Shown piece by piece: positions 6,440 through 14,945 of a DNA stretch of 21,890 bases; position 1 is the stretch's first letter; each line of letters begins with the position of its first letter. Location: positions 1 through 21,890 of the forward strand of contig CAZBCF010000025.1 of NCBI GenBank assembly GCA_964490435.1. Reading direction: 5' to 3'. The notes below the pieces were generated by a model. The model was not told where the DNA came from, ran no database searches, and saw only the letters and a program-made list of their open reading frames with translations. The position numbers and the translations under genes were made by a program. This DNA is from IMCC26077 sp964490435 (GTDB lineage: Bacteria > Actinomycetota > Actinomycetes > Nanopelagicales > Nanopelagicaceae).

Positions 6440-8635
6440 GTGTCCACTGCATCGAACACCACTACAGCCGTGCGCCAGACCGGTCGCGCTCGAAAAGGTC
6501 TCTGGATTTCCATCCTGATTATCATTGGCTGGCTGTCGATTGGTGGTATCGCTGGCCCAGTCTTCTCGAAGATTTCCAATGTCCAGAAGAATGATAACTC
6601 TGCATTTTTGCCGCAGAGCGCAGAATCGACCGTCGCGAGCAAGATCATCGTCAAATTCTCGGACCAAGCCTCTGATGTATTACCTACCTTGCTTCTGGCG
6701 GTCGGTGATGTAAGCCCACAGAGTAACCCCGAAGTGTTCGCACAACTCAATTCCTACGCAGCGCAATTAGGGAGCAAGGTACTCCCTGAATCGAAGAAGC
6801 CACTAAGCACATATTTCATCCCGGGAGCTCCGCTACAAGCGATTCCGTCACAAGATGGCAAGGCAGCCCTGATAAATGTGCAGATCAATTCGAAGATTGC
6901 TGGCGAGAACATTAACGATGAGCCGGCGCTTCCATTAATTATCGAATTCATTCGAGCAGACCTCGAGAAAACTTTCGGTGATGGAGCGATTGAAACCCAC
7001 GTCACCGGACCGGGTGGAATCTTCGCCGATCTCTTTGGCGCGTTCGGTTCGATTGACACCCAGTTGTTGTCAACCACTTTGATTGTGGTGGCAATCATTT
7101 TGATTGTCGTCTATCGATCACCTTTCCTATGGATCATTCCACTCTTCACGGCTGGCCTCGCACTCGCTTTTGCGACGATGATCGTCTACTACCTAGCAAA
7201 AGCAAATGTCATCGATTTAAATGGGCAAACCCAAGGAATCCTCGACGTGTTGGTGCTGGGCGCTGCCACCGACTATGCCCTCCTGCTGATCTCCCGGTAC
7301 CGAGAGGAGTTGCATCTTCATCAATCTCGCTTCACCGCTATGCGGGTGGCATTACGTGGAGTTGTCGAGCCGATCATCGCCTCCGGTTCAACGGTTATCG
7401 CAGGTTTGATGGTCTTACTCCTAAGTGACCTATCCAGCAATAGAGGACTTGGCCCAGTAGGTTCAATCGGTATCGCATGCGCCATGTTTGCCGCGCTCAC
7501 TCTGCTGCCCTCGCTCTTAGTGCTTTTCGGCCGCTGGGTCTTTTGGCCCAAGAAGCCGCGTTTTGATTCAGAGGATGAGAAACTTTCTGGATTGTGGGCG
7601 AAGGTTGGTAGCGCAGTCGATCGCAAACCAAAGCCCATTTGGATTAGCACCGCGCTACTCCTTGTAATCTTCGCCGGCTTCTCATTCACTTTAAAGTCTG
7701 ACGGACTAGCGCAGACTGACGCGTTTACCACCCGACCTGACTCTGTCATCGGGCTCGAGAAATTAGGTGAGCATTTCCCAAGTGGCGAAGGGACTCCGGT
7801 TGAAATCATCGTGAAAGAGTCTGATGTGCAGGCTTCGGTCGCGGCGATTTCCAAAGTTGAGAACGTTGCTTCGGTCGTGCCCGTCACCAATTTCGACAGA
7901 GCCACGATGCAACCGACGAAAGATATAAAAGTCATCGATGGGAATGTGCTGCTTTATGCAATCCTCGAAGTTCCAGCAGATTCGACTGAAGCGAAGAACA
8001 CAATTCCACTCATCCGTGAGGCTGCGAAGTCAGTGAACGACACCAGTCTGGTTGGTGGACAAACTGCTGTCGGATACGACGTCGATCAATCTTCGCGCCG
8101 AGATAATCGCGTCATCATCCCGATTGTCTTGCTTCTCATCGCGCTGATTTTGGGTTTACTCTTGCGAAGCATCTTCGCTGCCGGCCTCTTACTCCTCACT
8201 GTGGTGCTCTCATTCTTTGCAACGCTGGGCGTCTGTGCCTTGGTCTTCGAACACATCTTTGGCTTCAAGGGCACCGATGCGAGCTTCCCGCTCTTCGCAT
8301 TCGTCTTCTTGGTTGCACTAGGTATTGACTACAACATCTTCTTGATGACTCGAGTCCGTGAAGAGGCTAAGAAGATTGGCACTAAAGCAGGAGTCATTCG
8401 AGGACTCACCGTCACCGGTGGTGTGATTACCTCAGCAGGAATCGTGCTTGCGGCAACCTTCGGGGTCCTCGGCGTGCTGCCGTTGGTCTTCCTGGCTGAA
8501 CTTGGATTTGCTGTCGCATTCGGAGTGCTCCTCGACACTATCGTGGTCCGTTCACTCCTCGTGCCAGCGCTGGTGCGAATTCTGGGAAAGAAAATTTGGT
8601 GGCCATCGAAGCTTTCTCGAGAGGGCATCGATTGA
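6440..8635 (+). CDS. MMPL-family (RND superfamily) transporter
   Basis: The 731-residue protein has the duplicated RND plan. There is an N-terminal membrane segment (about 22-40) and a large extracytoplasmic loop (about 45-205). A helix bundle follows, with the proton-relay-type motif GAATDYALLLISRYREE (Asp278). A second helix, a second loop (about 420-550) and a second bundle with LGIDYNIFLMTRVREE (Asp630) complete it. This fits MmpL/YdfJ-like proton-driven exporters of lipids or drugs. The GTG start has AGAGGA 10 nt upstream, so unlike its divergent neighbour lipB it has a leader with a ribosome site. It overlaps the next gene at TTGA. The cargo is unknown; the downstream oxidoreductases may modify it, which is inference. 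Confidence 0.9.
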   Translation: MSTASNTTTAVRQTGRARKGLWISILIIIGWLSIGGIAGPVFSKISNVQKNDNSAFLPQSAESTVASKIIVKFSDQASDVLPTLLLAVGDVSPQSNPEVFAQLNSYAAQLGSKVLPESKKPLSTYFIPGAPLQAIPSQDGKAALINVQINSKIAGENINDEPALPLIIEFIRADLEKTFGDGAIETHVTGPGGIFADLFGAFGSIDTQLLSTTLIVVAIILIVVYRSPFLWIIPLFTAGLALAFATMIVYYLAKANVIDLNGQTQGILDVLVLGAATDYALLLISRYREELHLHQSRFTAMRVALRGVVEPIIASGSTVIAGLMVLLLSDLSSNRGLGPVGSIGIACAMFAALTLLPSLLVLFGRWVFWPKKPRFDSEDEKLSGLWAKVGSAVDRKPKPIWISTALLLVIFAGFSFTLKSDGLAQTDAFTTRPDSVIGLEKLGEHFPSGEGTPVEIIVKESDVQASVAAISKVENVASVVPVTNFDRATMQPTKDIKVIDGNVLLYAILEVPADSTEAKNTIPLIREAAKSVNDTSLVGGQTAVGYDVDQSSRRDNRVIIPIVLLLIALILGLLLRSIFAAGLLLLTVVLSFFATLGVCALVFEHIFGFKGTDASFPLFAFVFLVALGIDYNIFLMTRVREEAKKIGTKAGVIRGLTVTGGVITSAGIVLAATFGVLGVLPLVFLAELGFAVAFGVLLDTIVVRSLLVPALVRILGKKIWWPSKLSREGID

Positions 8636-9657
8636 GTAGAGCCCCGCGCGTTGCTCTAGTCGGTTATGGCCTTGGTGGCCGGGTTTTCCACGCCCCATTA
8701 TTAGTGGGCGCTGGTTTTGAAATCGCGGCGATTCTCACTTCATCGCCAGAGCGCATCGCGCGAGCTGCGAGCGATTTCCCTAACGCCACCATCTGTTCGA
8801 CGATGGCCGAGTTACTTGCCCGCGAACTTGATCTCGTCGTGATTTCATCGGCAAATCAAATGCATGCTGAACAAGCAATAGCAAGCATCGACGCTGGCAT
8901 CGCCGCTGTGATTGATAAGCCAGTTGGACGTGACCTTCCCGAAACCAAGGCAATCTTCGCCGCTGCTGAGCAGAAAGGCGTGCTTATCTCTGCTTTCTTC
9001 AATCGCCGCTGGGATAGCGATGCGCTCACTCTCAAAAGAATCATCCGGGAGCGGACCTTAGGTCCAATTCATCGATTCGAATCTCGATTCGAAAGATATA
9101 AACCGGAGATCACTCAGTATGGCTGGCGCGATGCCAACGATCGTGAATCAGGTGGTGGATGGCTTCTTGATATCCAAACCCATCTCGTCGCCGGCGCGCT
9201 CGATTTGTTCGGACCTGCCGAGGTGGCATTTGCAGCGATGCGAAATATTCGCGGCGCTTCTGACGATGATGTCATCATCGTCTTACACCACTTGATGGGT
9301 GTTGACTCGTATCTCACCGCCAGCGCAGTCTCTGGTTTCACAGGTCCGCGCGTGCGGCTCTCTGCTCGTGGCGGCACGCTCATCATTAACGACCTTGATC
9401 CGCAAGAGGAGATGTTAAAGGGCGGGGCGATACCGCACGGTGGACGCTGGAATCAGCCGACCAGGTCAACGGCACAACTCTTCCGAGGTGATAACGGTGT
9501 GAGTGAAGAGGTGCCAGCCGAGGATGGAAAATATGTTGATTTCTACTTGCAGGTGCGGCGGGCGCTCGAGGGCGCAGACACGATGCCAATTCCACCCAAA
9601 GATGCGCTCGACGTTGCGCGCTTGATTGATATCGCGCGAGAGATATCGCTGCGTTGA
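8632..9657 (+). CDS. Gfo/Idh/MocA family NAD(P)-dependent oxidoreductase
   Basis: The protein has 341 residues from the TTG at 8632. The N-terminal Rossmann fold shows VALVGYGLGGRVFH (residues 7-20), and VIDKPVG carries the EKP-type catalytic-site lysine (Lys96). The C-terminal substrate domain contains the family segment GGGWLLDIQTHLVAGALDLFG. Such enzymes oxidise or reduce sugars, inositols or related polyols and biliverdin-like substrates. The TTG start overlaps the stop of the MMPL gene as TTGA and has GAGAGG 7-8 nt upstream, so it is favoured over the start at 8596, which would lie inside that gene. It ends in another TTGA overlap with the FAD protein. The substrate is not identifiable. 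Confidence 0.88.
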   Translation: MSRAPRVALVGYGLGGRVFHAPLLVGAGFEIAAILTSSPERIARAASDFPNATICSTMAELLARELDLVVISSANQMHAEQAIASIDAGIAAVIDKPVGRDLPETKAIFAAAEQKGVLISAFFNRRWDSDALTLKRIIRERTLGPIHRFESRFERYKPEITQYGWRDANDRESGGGWLLDIQTHLVAGALDLFGPAEVAFAAMRNIRGASDDDVIIVLHHLMGVDSYLTASAVSGFTGPRVRLSARGGTLIINDLDPQEEMLKGGAIPHGGRWNQPTRSTAQLFRGDNGVSEEVPAEDGKYVDFYLQVRRALEGADTMPIPPKDALDVARLIDIAREISLR

Positions 9658-10853
9658 TCATCGTCATTGGTGCTGGACTTGCCGGATTGCGAGCCGCGCT
9701 TACCATCCAAGAGAGCGGTCAGCAGGTTCACCTCATCGAAGGCAGCGATGATGTCGGAGGGCGACTTTCAACTGAAAGTATTGATGGTTTTACCATCGAC
9801 CGTGGATTCCAAGTGGTTAATCCCGGATATCGTGAATTAGAGAGATTGGATATTCGAACTCTTTTCCACGCCATTCCGGCAGGCGCAGTTGCCCAGGTTT
9901 CAGGGCAATGGAAGTTCTTCGGTGATCCGCGGCGGGAACTGAGATCGCTGGGTAGCGCACTCCCAACTATTGCGGGAAACCCACTTCCGTTCCTCTCAAT
10001 ATTGCGTGGCGTGTTTCTCTCTACTGTCGAAGAGGGGGAGAGCGCCGAGGGTTTTCTGCGCCGGATAGGTGTAAGTGGTGAAGTATTCGATGCGATCATC
10101 GCGCCCTTCTTGCGCGGAGTCTTTCTTACAGAATTGAGTGCGGTCGATGCGCGATTTGCCCGCAGAGTGCTTCGTTCGCTTTATCGCCGCGTACCTGGTC
10201 TTCCTGATGGTGGCGTGCAGACGCTTGCACATGAATTACGAAACCGATTGAAATCTATCCAATGCAGTACTCGAGCCACCGGAATAGCGCGCGCGGGCAA
10301 AGGCTTTACAGTGACGACTGATAGCGGAACACTCTCCGCTCGCTATGTAATTGTGGCCACTGACTACCACAATGCAGAACACCTTTCGAAGCGCTTACCA
10401 GCGCTCTCTTTTGCCAAATCAACTGCCTGGTACTTCACGGTCGAGAGTCCATTACGCATGCAACATCAACTGCATGTATCCGCGGTGGAGTCGGGTCCGG
10501 TTGTCACCTCGATTGATATCGCTGCGGTGGTGCCCAGTTACTCTCCCGATGGCAGAGGACTTCTCTCGGTCACAACATTAACGCGGTGCTCTGAGTCAGA
10601 GGTGCGTGCTCATCTCGAGCGCATCTATGAACAACCAGCAGCAGGAGAATTGATCGCGCGCCTTGATATCGAGAATGCGCTGCCAATCATCGGACCAGGC
10701 GCACAGCGAACTGGGATTCTCGATGATGATGGTTTAATTTTCGCCGGAGATTATCTGACTGAACCTTCGCAAAATGGTGCGTTGCTCTCGGGTCGGTTGG
10801 CTGGCGAGCGTGTGCTTGAACTACAGGCACGGCAAGCACGGCAAGCATGGTAG
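9654..10853 (+). CDS. FAD-dependent amine-oxidase/protoporphyrinogen-oxidase-like oxidoreductase
   Basis: The 399-residue protein opens directly with the dinucleotide-binding fold IIVIGAGLAGLRAA, then IEGSDDVGGRLST, the ADP-ribose and second FAD contacts usual in NAD(P)/FAD amine oxidase-like proteins. It ends with a FAD-closing motif, LIFAGDYLTEPSQNGALLSGRLAGE. The family includes protoporphyrinogen and phytoene oxidases or desaturases and monoamine oxidases; no residue pattern here selects one. The TTG start forms a TTGA overlap with the upstream oxidoreductase stop. The last codons contain a doubled 9-mer, cacggcaag, at 10828-10845. The gene converges with the TIGR01777 gene with 34 nt between stops and no obvious terminator. 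Confidence 0.85.
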   Translation: MIIVIGAGLAGLRAALTIQESGQQVHLIEGSDDVGGRLSTESIDGFTIDRGFQVVNPGYRELERLDIRTLFHAIPAGAVAQVSGQWKFFGDPRRELRSLGSALPTIAGNPLPFLSILRGVFLSTVEEGESAEGFLRRIGVSGEVFDAIIAPFLRGVFLTELSAVDARFARRVLRSLYRRVPGLPDGGVQTLAHELRNRLKSIQCSTRATGIARAGKGFTVTTDSGTLSARYVIVATDYHNAEHLSKRLPALSFAKSTAWYFTVESPLRMQHQLHVSAVESGPVVTSIDIAAVVPSYSPDGRGLLSVTTLTRCSESEVRAHLERIYEQPAAGELIARLDIENALPIIGPGAQRTGILDDDGLIFAGDYLTEPSQNGALLSGRLAGERVLELQARQARQAW

Positions 10854-10887
10854 CCGAGTCACACTAGATACTTACTCCATAGTTAAT

Positions 10888-11772
10888 TTACTGCGCGGCA
10901 AGTTTGGCGAGGGCTGGCGCAAGATGTGGGAAGTCGAAGGTGAAACCGGCTTCATTGAGCCGCTCCGGCAAGACCCGCTTGGAGCCGAGTATTTCGGTAG
11001 AGAAGCCGCCCAGCGCAATTTTGAGCGCGAAACTTGGTACAGGTAATAAAGCAGGGCGGCGGAGCGCACGCGCAAGCGCTGCAGTGAATTCGCTGTTTGT
11101 TGCGGGGTTTGGAGCGGTGAGATTGACCGGACCTGAGAGGTCGCTCTCTATGAGGTAATCGATGGCTCGCACATGGTCGTGCAGGGTGATCCATGACCAC
11201 CATTGCTTGCCTGAGCCCAGTTTGCCGCCTAGTCCGAATTTGAAGAGCGGCATCATCCGCCCCAAGGCTCCGCCAGTTGGATCAAGGACCAGACCAGTGC
11301 GAATTTTCACTGTACGTACCGATGGTGCGCTGTCGGCGGCGCGTTCCCATTCGAGGCAGACATGCGCGAGGAAATCATCGCCACCACGATCATTCTCAGT
11401 CACGGCACGATTTCCCGTTTCACCATACCAACCGATGGCACTTGAGGAAATTAACGATTTGATTTTGAGTTGTTCGGCTGCATGTGCAATTGTCGTCGTG
11501 CCGTACAGTCGTGAGTTGAGAATCTCGCCTTTGTAAGCCGCGCTCCACCTTTTGTCGCCAACTCCGGCACCTGCAAGATGCACAATCGCATCAACACCTT
11601 CGAGTGCGACGAGATCAACTTTGCCATCCATTGGGTCCCATGACGCCTCATCTTTGGCGCGCGGTTCGCGACGTACTAACTTGATGACGTTGTCACCCTT
11701 CTCGCGAAGGTGCGCAACCAACGCTGAACCGATAAGCCCAGATGCACCTGTGACTGCGATAGTTCGGGTCAT
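10888..11772 (-). CDS. TIGR01777-family NAD-dependent epimerase/dehydratase
   Basis: The protein has 294 residues from ATG 11772. It is an extended SDR-type protein with the nucleotide motif TGASGLIGSALVAHL at the N-terminus, IVHLAGAGVGDKRW, the family-specific SSSAIGWYGETG, and a C-terminal DUF1731-like block (PVPSFALKIALGG followed by SKRVLPERL). Family members (YfcH/SDR39U1-like) have no settled substrate; some are linked with cell division or sulA-like phenotypes by name only. AAAGG lies 6 nt before the ATG; a TTG one codon earlier is possible but less likely. Only 9 nt separate it from sucB, so it is the last gene of the pepA-lpd-sucB operon, a linkage common in actinobacteria. Confidence 0.88.
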   Translation of the reverse strand: MTRTIAVTGASGLIGSALVAHLREKGDNVIKLVRREPRAKDEASWDPMDGKVDLVALEGVDAIVHLAGAGVGDKRWSAAYKGEILNSRLYGTTTIAHAAEQLKIKSLISSSAIGWYGETGNRAVTENDRGGDDFLAHVCLEWERAADSAPSVRTVKIRTGLVLDPTGGALGRMMPLFKFGLGGKLGSGKQWWSWITLHDHVRAIDYLIESDLSGPVNLTAPNPATNSEFTAALARALRRPALLPVPSFALKIALGGFSTEILGSKRVLPERLNEAGFTFDFPHLAPALAKLAAQ

Positions 11773-11781
11773 CAACAGCCT

Positions 11782-13506
11782 TTATAGGCCAAGGTCGGCT
11801 TCGAAGCGTCCAAGTTCGAGCCGCTCCTTTAATGTTCCAAGGAAGCGTGCCGCATCGGCGCCATCGACGATTCTATGATCGTAGGAAATCGCCAGATAGA
11901 CCATCGAACGAATTGCGATCTTCTCCTCGCCATCGCTTTCGGTTATGACGACTGGGCGTTTTACGATCGAACCAATTCCGAGAATCGCAACTTGAGGTTG
12001 ATTGATGATGGGCGTGTCAAAGAGCGCGCCACGGCTTCCGGTGTTGGTGATGGTGAAGGTGCCACCGCTTAATTCATCAGGATTGATCTTGCTATCACGA
12101 GTGCGAAGTGCGACATCGCTGATGCGGCGAGCCAGCCCTCCTAAATTCAAATCGCCAGCATCTTTGATTACTGGAACGAGTAGCCCGCGTTCGGTGTCGA
12201 CTGCAATTCCGAGATTCTCAGTGCCGTGATAGACGATGTTTTCACCATCTATAGAGGCATTGACAACCGGATGTTGTTTGAGCGCCTCGCACACTGCCAC
12301 GGCAAAGAATGGCAAGAAGGTGAGATTAACCCCTTCGCGCTCTTGGAATGAGCCCTTTGCTTTCGCACGAAGTTTCGCGATCTTTGTGACATCTACTTCG
12401 ATGACGGTAGTCAACTGCGCTGAAGTCTGGAGAGATTCGACCATTCGCGAAGCAATGACCTTACGAAGTCGGGTCATCGGCACGGTGGTACCGCGAAGCG
12501 GAGAGGCAATAACTGCACCGCCCTGCGATTGGCTCTGCGAAGTGGTCCCGCTCGTTGATATGGCAACGGGTGCGCTTGTTGCAATTGGCGGTGTATTGGC
12601 AGGCTTTGCTGCAAGAGCGCGTGCTCTCTCAGCCGCATCGTAGACATCTTGTTTGCGAATTCGCCCACCCACTCCGGTTCCGGAGACCTGCGCCAAATCA
12701 ATGTTCAATTCAGCAGCGAGTTTTCGTACCAAGGGGGTGACGTACGAATCTGATGCGGGTCCTGTAACTGGAGCAGCAACTGGAGCAGCAACTGGAGTAG
12801 AGATGGAGTTCATCGGCTGTGCAGCGGGTGTTGCAGGTGCTGTGGGAGCAATTGGCGCTGAGGGTGTAGCCGGAGTTGCAACAGGAGCAGCCGCAACAGG
12901 CGCGGGTCTTACCGGAGCACCGGAAGCTGAGATTGCAGCGAGTTGACCTCCTACGGGAACCACCGAATCTGCAGCGGCAAAAATCTCTGCGACTACACCT
13001 GCGACCGGAGAGGGAATTTCGGTATCGACTTTGTCTGTTGAGACTTCAAGGAGCGCCTCATCCATGGCGATTGAGTCGCCAACGTTCTTCAACCATCGAG
13101 TAACAGTTCCCTCTGTCACTGATTCACCTAAAGCAGGCATGACAACGATTTCGCCAGAGGAAGAAACTGGCTGTGCAACAGGTGCAACAGGTGGAGCGGC
13201 GGCGGCAGCAGCAGGAGTTGGTGCAGGTGCGGGGGTTGCTGGTGCGCTCACAGGAGCCGGAGCGCTGGCACCATCGTTGATCACGACAAGTTCGGCGCCA
13301 ACTGGAACTGTTTGATCTACGGCAACGAGAATCTTGGAGACAGTGCCTGCGACGGGTGAAGGAATCTCGGTATCGACTTTATCGGTGGAGACTTCAAGGA
13401 GCGGCTCGTCGACTGCGACCTGATCGCCTTCATTCTTAAGCCAGCGAGTCACTGTGCCTTCGGTGACGCTCTCGCCAAGTGCTGGCATCACGACATTAAA
13501 TGACAT
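11782..13506 (-). CDS. sucB: 2-oxoacid dehydrogenase E2 component (dihydrolipoamide succinyltransferase type)
   Basis: This is the 574-residue core of an alpha-ketoacid dehydrogenase complex. Lipoyl domain 1 spans about 1-76 with lipoyl-lysine 43 in STDKVDTEIPS. A first Ala/Pro linker leads to lipoyl domain 2 at about 119-195 with Lys159 in the same motif. A long Ala/Pro linker leads to the E3/E1-binding domain at about 254-291 (VTPLVRKLAAELNIDL). The acyltransferase domain covers about 335-574, with catalytic His544 and Asp548 in SYDHRIVDG. Naming as SucB follows the actinobacterial locus; in these organisms one E2 often serves pyruvate and 2-oxoglutarate dehydrogenase, so DlaT/AceF-type duty is possible. 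A strong AGAGGAGAAGAAG site precedes the ATG. It depends on LipA/LipB for lipoylation and on Lpd next door for reoxidation. Confidence 0.95.
   Translation of the reverse strand: MSFNVVMPALGESVTEGTVTRWLKNEGDQVAVDEPLLEVSTDKVDTEIPSPVAGTVSKILVAVDQTVPVGAELVVINDGASAPAPVSAPATPAPAPTPAAAAAAPPVAPVAQPVSSSGEIVVMPALGESVTEGTVTRWLKNVGDSIAMDEALLEVSTDKVDTEIPSPVAGVVAEIFAAADSVVPVGGQLAAISASGAPVRPAPVAAAPVATPATPSAPIAPTAPATPAAQPMNSISTPVAAPVAAPVTGPASDSYVTPLVRKLAAELNIDLAQVSGTGVGGRIRKQDVYDAAERARALAAKPANTPPIATSAPVAISTSGTTSQSQSQGGAVIASPLRGTTVPMTRLRKVIASRMVESLQTSAQLTTVIEVDVTKIAKLRAKAKGSFQEREGVNLTFLPFFAVAVCEALKQHPVVNASIDGENIVYHGTENLGIAVDTERGLLVPVIKDAGDLNLGGLARRISDVALRTRDSKINPDELSGGTFTITNTGSRGALFDTPIINQPQVAILGIGSIVKRPVVITESDGEEKIAIRSMVYLAISYDHRIVDGADAARFLGTLKERLELGRFEADLGL
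12766..12798 (-). repeat. 12-bp tandem repeat in the SucB linker
   Basis: Two perfect copies of aactggagcagc (12766-12777 and 12778-12789) are followed by a partial third. They encode repeating Ala-Pro-Val-Ala units of the flexible linker before the peripheral-subunit-binding domain. Confidence 0.9.
12998..13407 (-). repeat. Duplicated lipoyl-domain segment within sucB
   Basis: The 62-bp blocks 13346-13407 and 12998-13059, exactly 116 codons apart, differ at only 8 positions by my count. They encode the regions around lipoyl lysines 43 and 159. The flanking parts of the two domains are much more diverged in DNA, although the proteins stay alike. Confidence 0.85.
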
Positions 13507-13539
13507 CTTCTTCTCCTCTAGTCTGCCTAATCGTAATAA

Positions 13540-14904
13540 CTATCCGTGGGCGTGCAATGGTTTGCCGGCTAGGGCAAGGTGCGCCTCGCCAAGAGCCTCT
13601 GACATGGTCGGATGGGCATGGATGAGTGGGGCGACATCATCGGCGCTGGCCTCCCAATTGAAGATCAACTGAGCCTCAGCAAGAAGTTCGCCCACTCGTG
13701 AGCCGACCATATGGATCCCTAAGACTGGTCCATCTTTTTGTGCGACAAGTTTGACCGAACCCGCGGTTCGAAGGATTTGTGATTTACCGTTTCCAGCCAA
13801 GTCGTAAACGAGTTCAACGACATCATGGCCGCGCTCTTTCGCTTGCGCAGTGGTGAGCCCAACCGATGCAACCTCAGGCTCGGAGTAGGTCACTCTCGGA
13901 ACACCGTCGTAATTAATTGGCCGGGGATTAAGCCCAGCGATTTCTTCTGCAACAAGAATTCCCTCACCAAAACCAACATGGGCGAGTTGCAATGTGGGAA
14001 TCAGATCACCCACCGCAAAGACTCCAGGAACATTGGTCCGACATTTCTCATCGACGAGTACATAACCGCGATCCATCGCAATTCCGATTTCTTCATAACC
14101 GAGATTCGCTGAGGTTGGTCCTCGGCCAACAGATACGAGGAGTAAGTCGGCTTCGAACTCGCGACCATCTTCGAGGGCGACCTTGACGCCGGTTGCCGTT
14201 GGTGTTGCGCTCTTGAATCGCACACCCAATTCGAAATTGATTCCGCGCTTTCGGTAAGCACGTTCAAGCAACTTGGAACTTGATTCATCTTCGAGCGGAA
14301 CTAGGTGCGCAAGGCCCTCGATGATTCGTACCTCTGATCCAAATGACTTCCACACCGAGGCAAACTCACACCCGATCACCCCGCCACCGAGCACGATCAC
14401 ACTCTTGGGAACGTAATCGAGGGCTAGGGCGTGATCACTTGTGACGATGGTGGTGCCATTGATCTCAAGTCCGGGAAGGGTTTTCGGATAGGAGCCAGTG
14501 GCAAGGACAAGATTGGTGCCGGTGTACTGCTCTCCATTAACTTCGACTGTGTTGGCAGAGATGACCTTGCCATGACCTTCGACGTAGGTGATTCCTCGAC
14601 TTTTCACTAAACCTTGCAGGCCCTTGTATAGCTTGCCGATCACACCATCTTTATAGGTATTGACCCCTTGCATATCGATGCCGCCCAATTCTGCGACCAC
14701 CCCAAACTCATGGGCCTCTCGAGTGTTGTCTGCGATCTCTCCAGCATGTAAGAGCGCTTTGGTGGGGATGCACCCTCGGTGCAAGCAGGTGCCGCCTAAT
14801 TTGCCCGCCTCAATCAGGGCAACTTTCAGACCAAGTTGGGCTGACCGAAGGGCGCAGGCATAGCCGCCTGAGCCACCACCGAGAATCACGACATCAAAGG
14901 ACAT
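13540..14904 (-). CDS. lpd: Dihydrolipoyl dehydrogenase (E3)
   Basis: This flavoenzyme reoxidises dihydrolipoamide with NAD+ for the 2-oxoacid dehydrogenases and the glycine cleavage system. The 454-residue protein has the FAD fold VVILGGGSGGYACALRSA, the redox disulfide C40-X4-C45 in GGTCLHRGCIPTK, the NAD fold VIVLGGGVIGCEFASVW, the FAD-binding GVFAVGDLI, and the C-terminal active-site pair His431/Glu436 in HPTMSE. GCGGAG sits upstream of the ATG. The gene lies 41 nt after pepA and 33 nt before sucB, both on the same strand, so it is probably in their operon. Confidence 0.97.
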   Translation of the reverse strand: MSFDVVILGGGSGGYACALRSAQLGLKVALIEAGKLGGTCLHRGCIPTKALLHAGEIADNTREAHEFGVVAELGGIDMQGVNTYKDGVIGKLYKGLQGLVKSRGITYVEGHGKVISANTVEVNGEQYTGTNLVLATGSYPKTLPGLEINGTTIVTSDHALALDYVPKSVIVLGGGVIGCEFASVWKSFGSEVRIIEGLAHLVPLEDESSSKLLERAYRKRGINFELGVRFKSATPTATGVKVALEDGREFEADLLLVSVGRGPTSANLGYEEIGIAMDRGYVLVDEKCRTNVPGVFAVGDLIPTLQLAHVGFGEGILVAEEIAGLNPRPINYDGVPRVTYSEPEVASVGLTTAQAKERGHDVVELVYDLAGNGKSQILRTAGSVKLVAQKDGPVLGIHMVGSRVGELLAEAQLIFNWEASADDVAPLIHAHPTMSEALGEAHLALAGKPLHAHG

Positions 14905-14945
14905 GTACCGAACTCCGCTTCTGTTATGGGGCTATCTTCCCACTC

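Noticed and set aside
6327..6452. N-terminal extension of LipB to 6452
   Set aside because: It would add 42 residues outside the family length, overlap the MMPL start and pass through the intergenic promoter region; ATG 6326 fits better.
7321..7935. 204-codon minus-strand frame opposite the MMPL gene
   Set aside because: Shadow frame in a gene whose own motifs and membrane pattern are intact.
10828..10887. Doubled 9-mer and short gap as a terminator or attachment site between convergent genes
   Set aside because: The 9-mer repeat is coding and not palindromic, and the 34-nt gap has no stem with a T-tract or integrase-like context.
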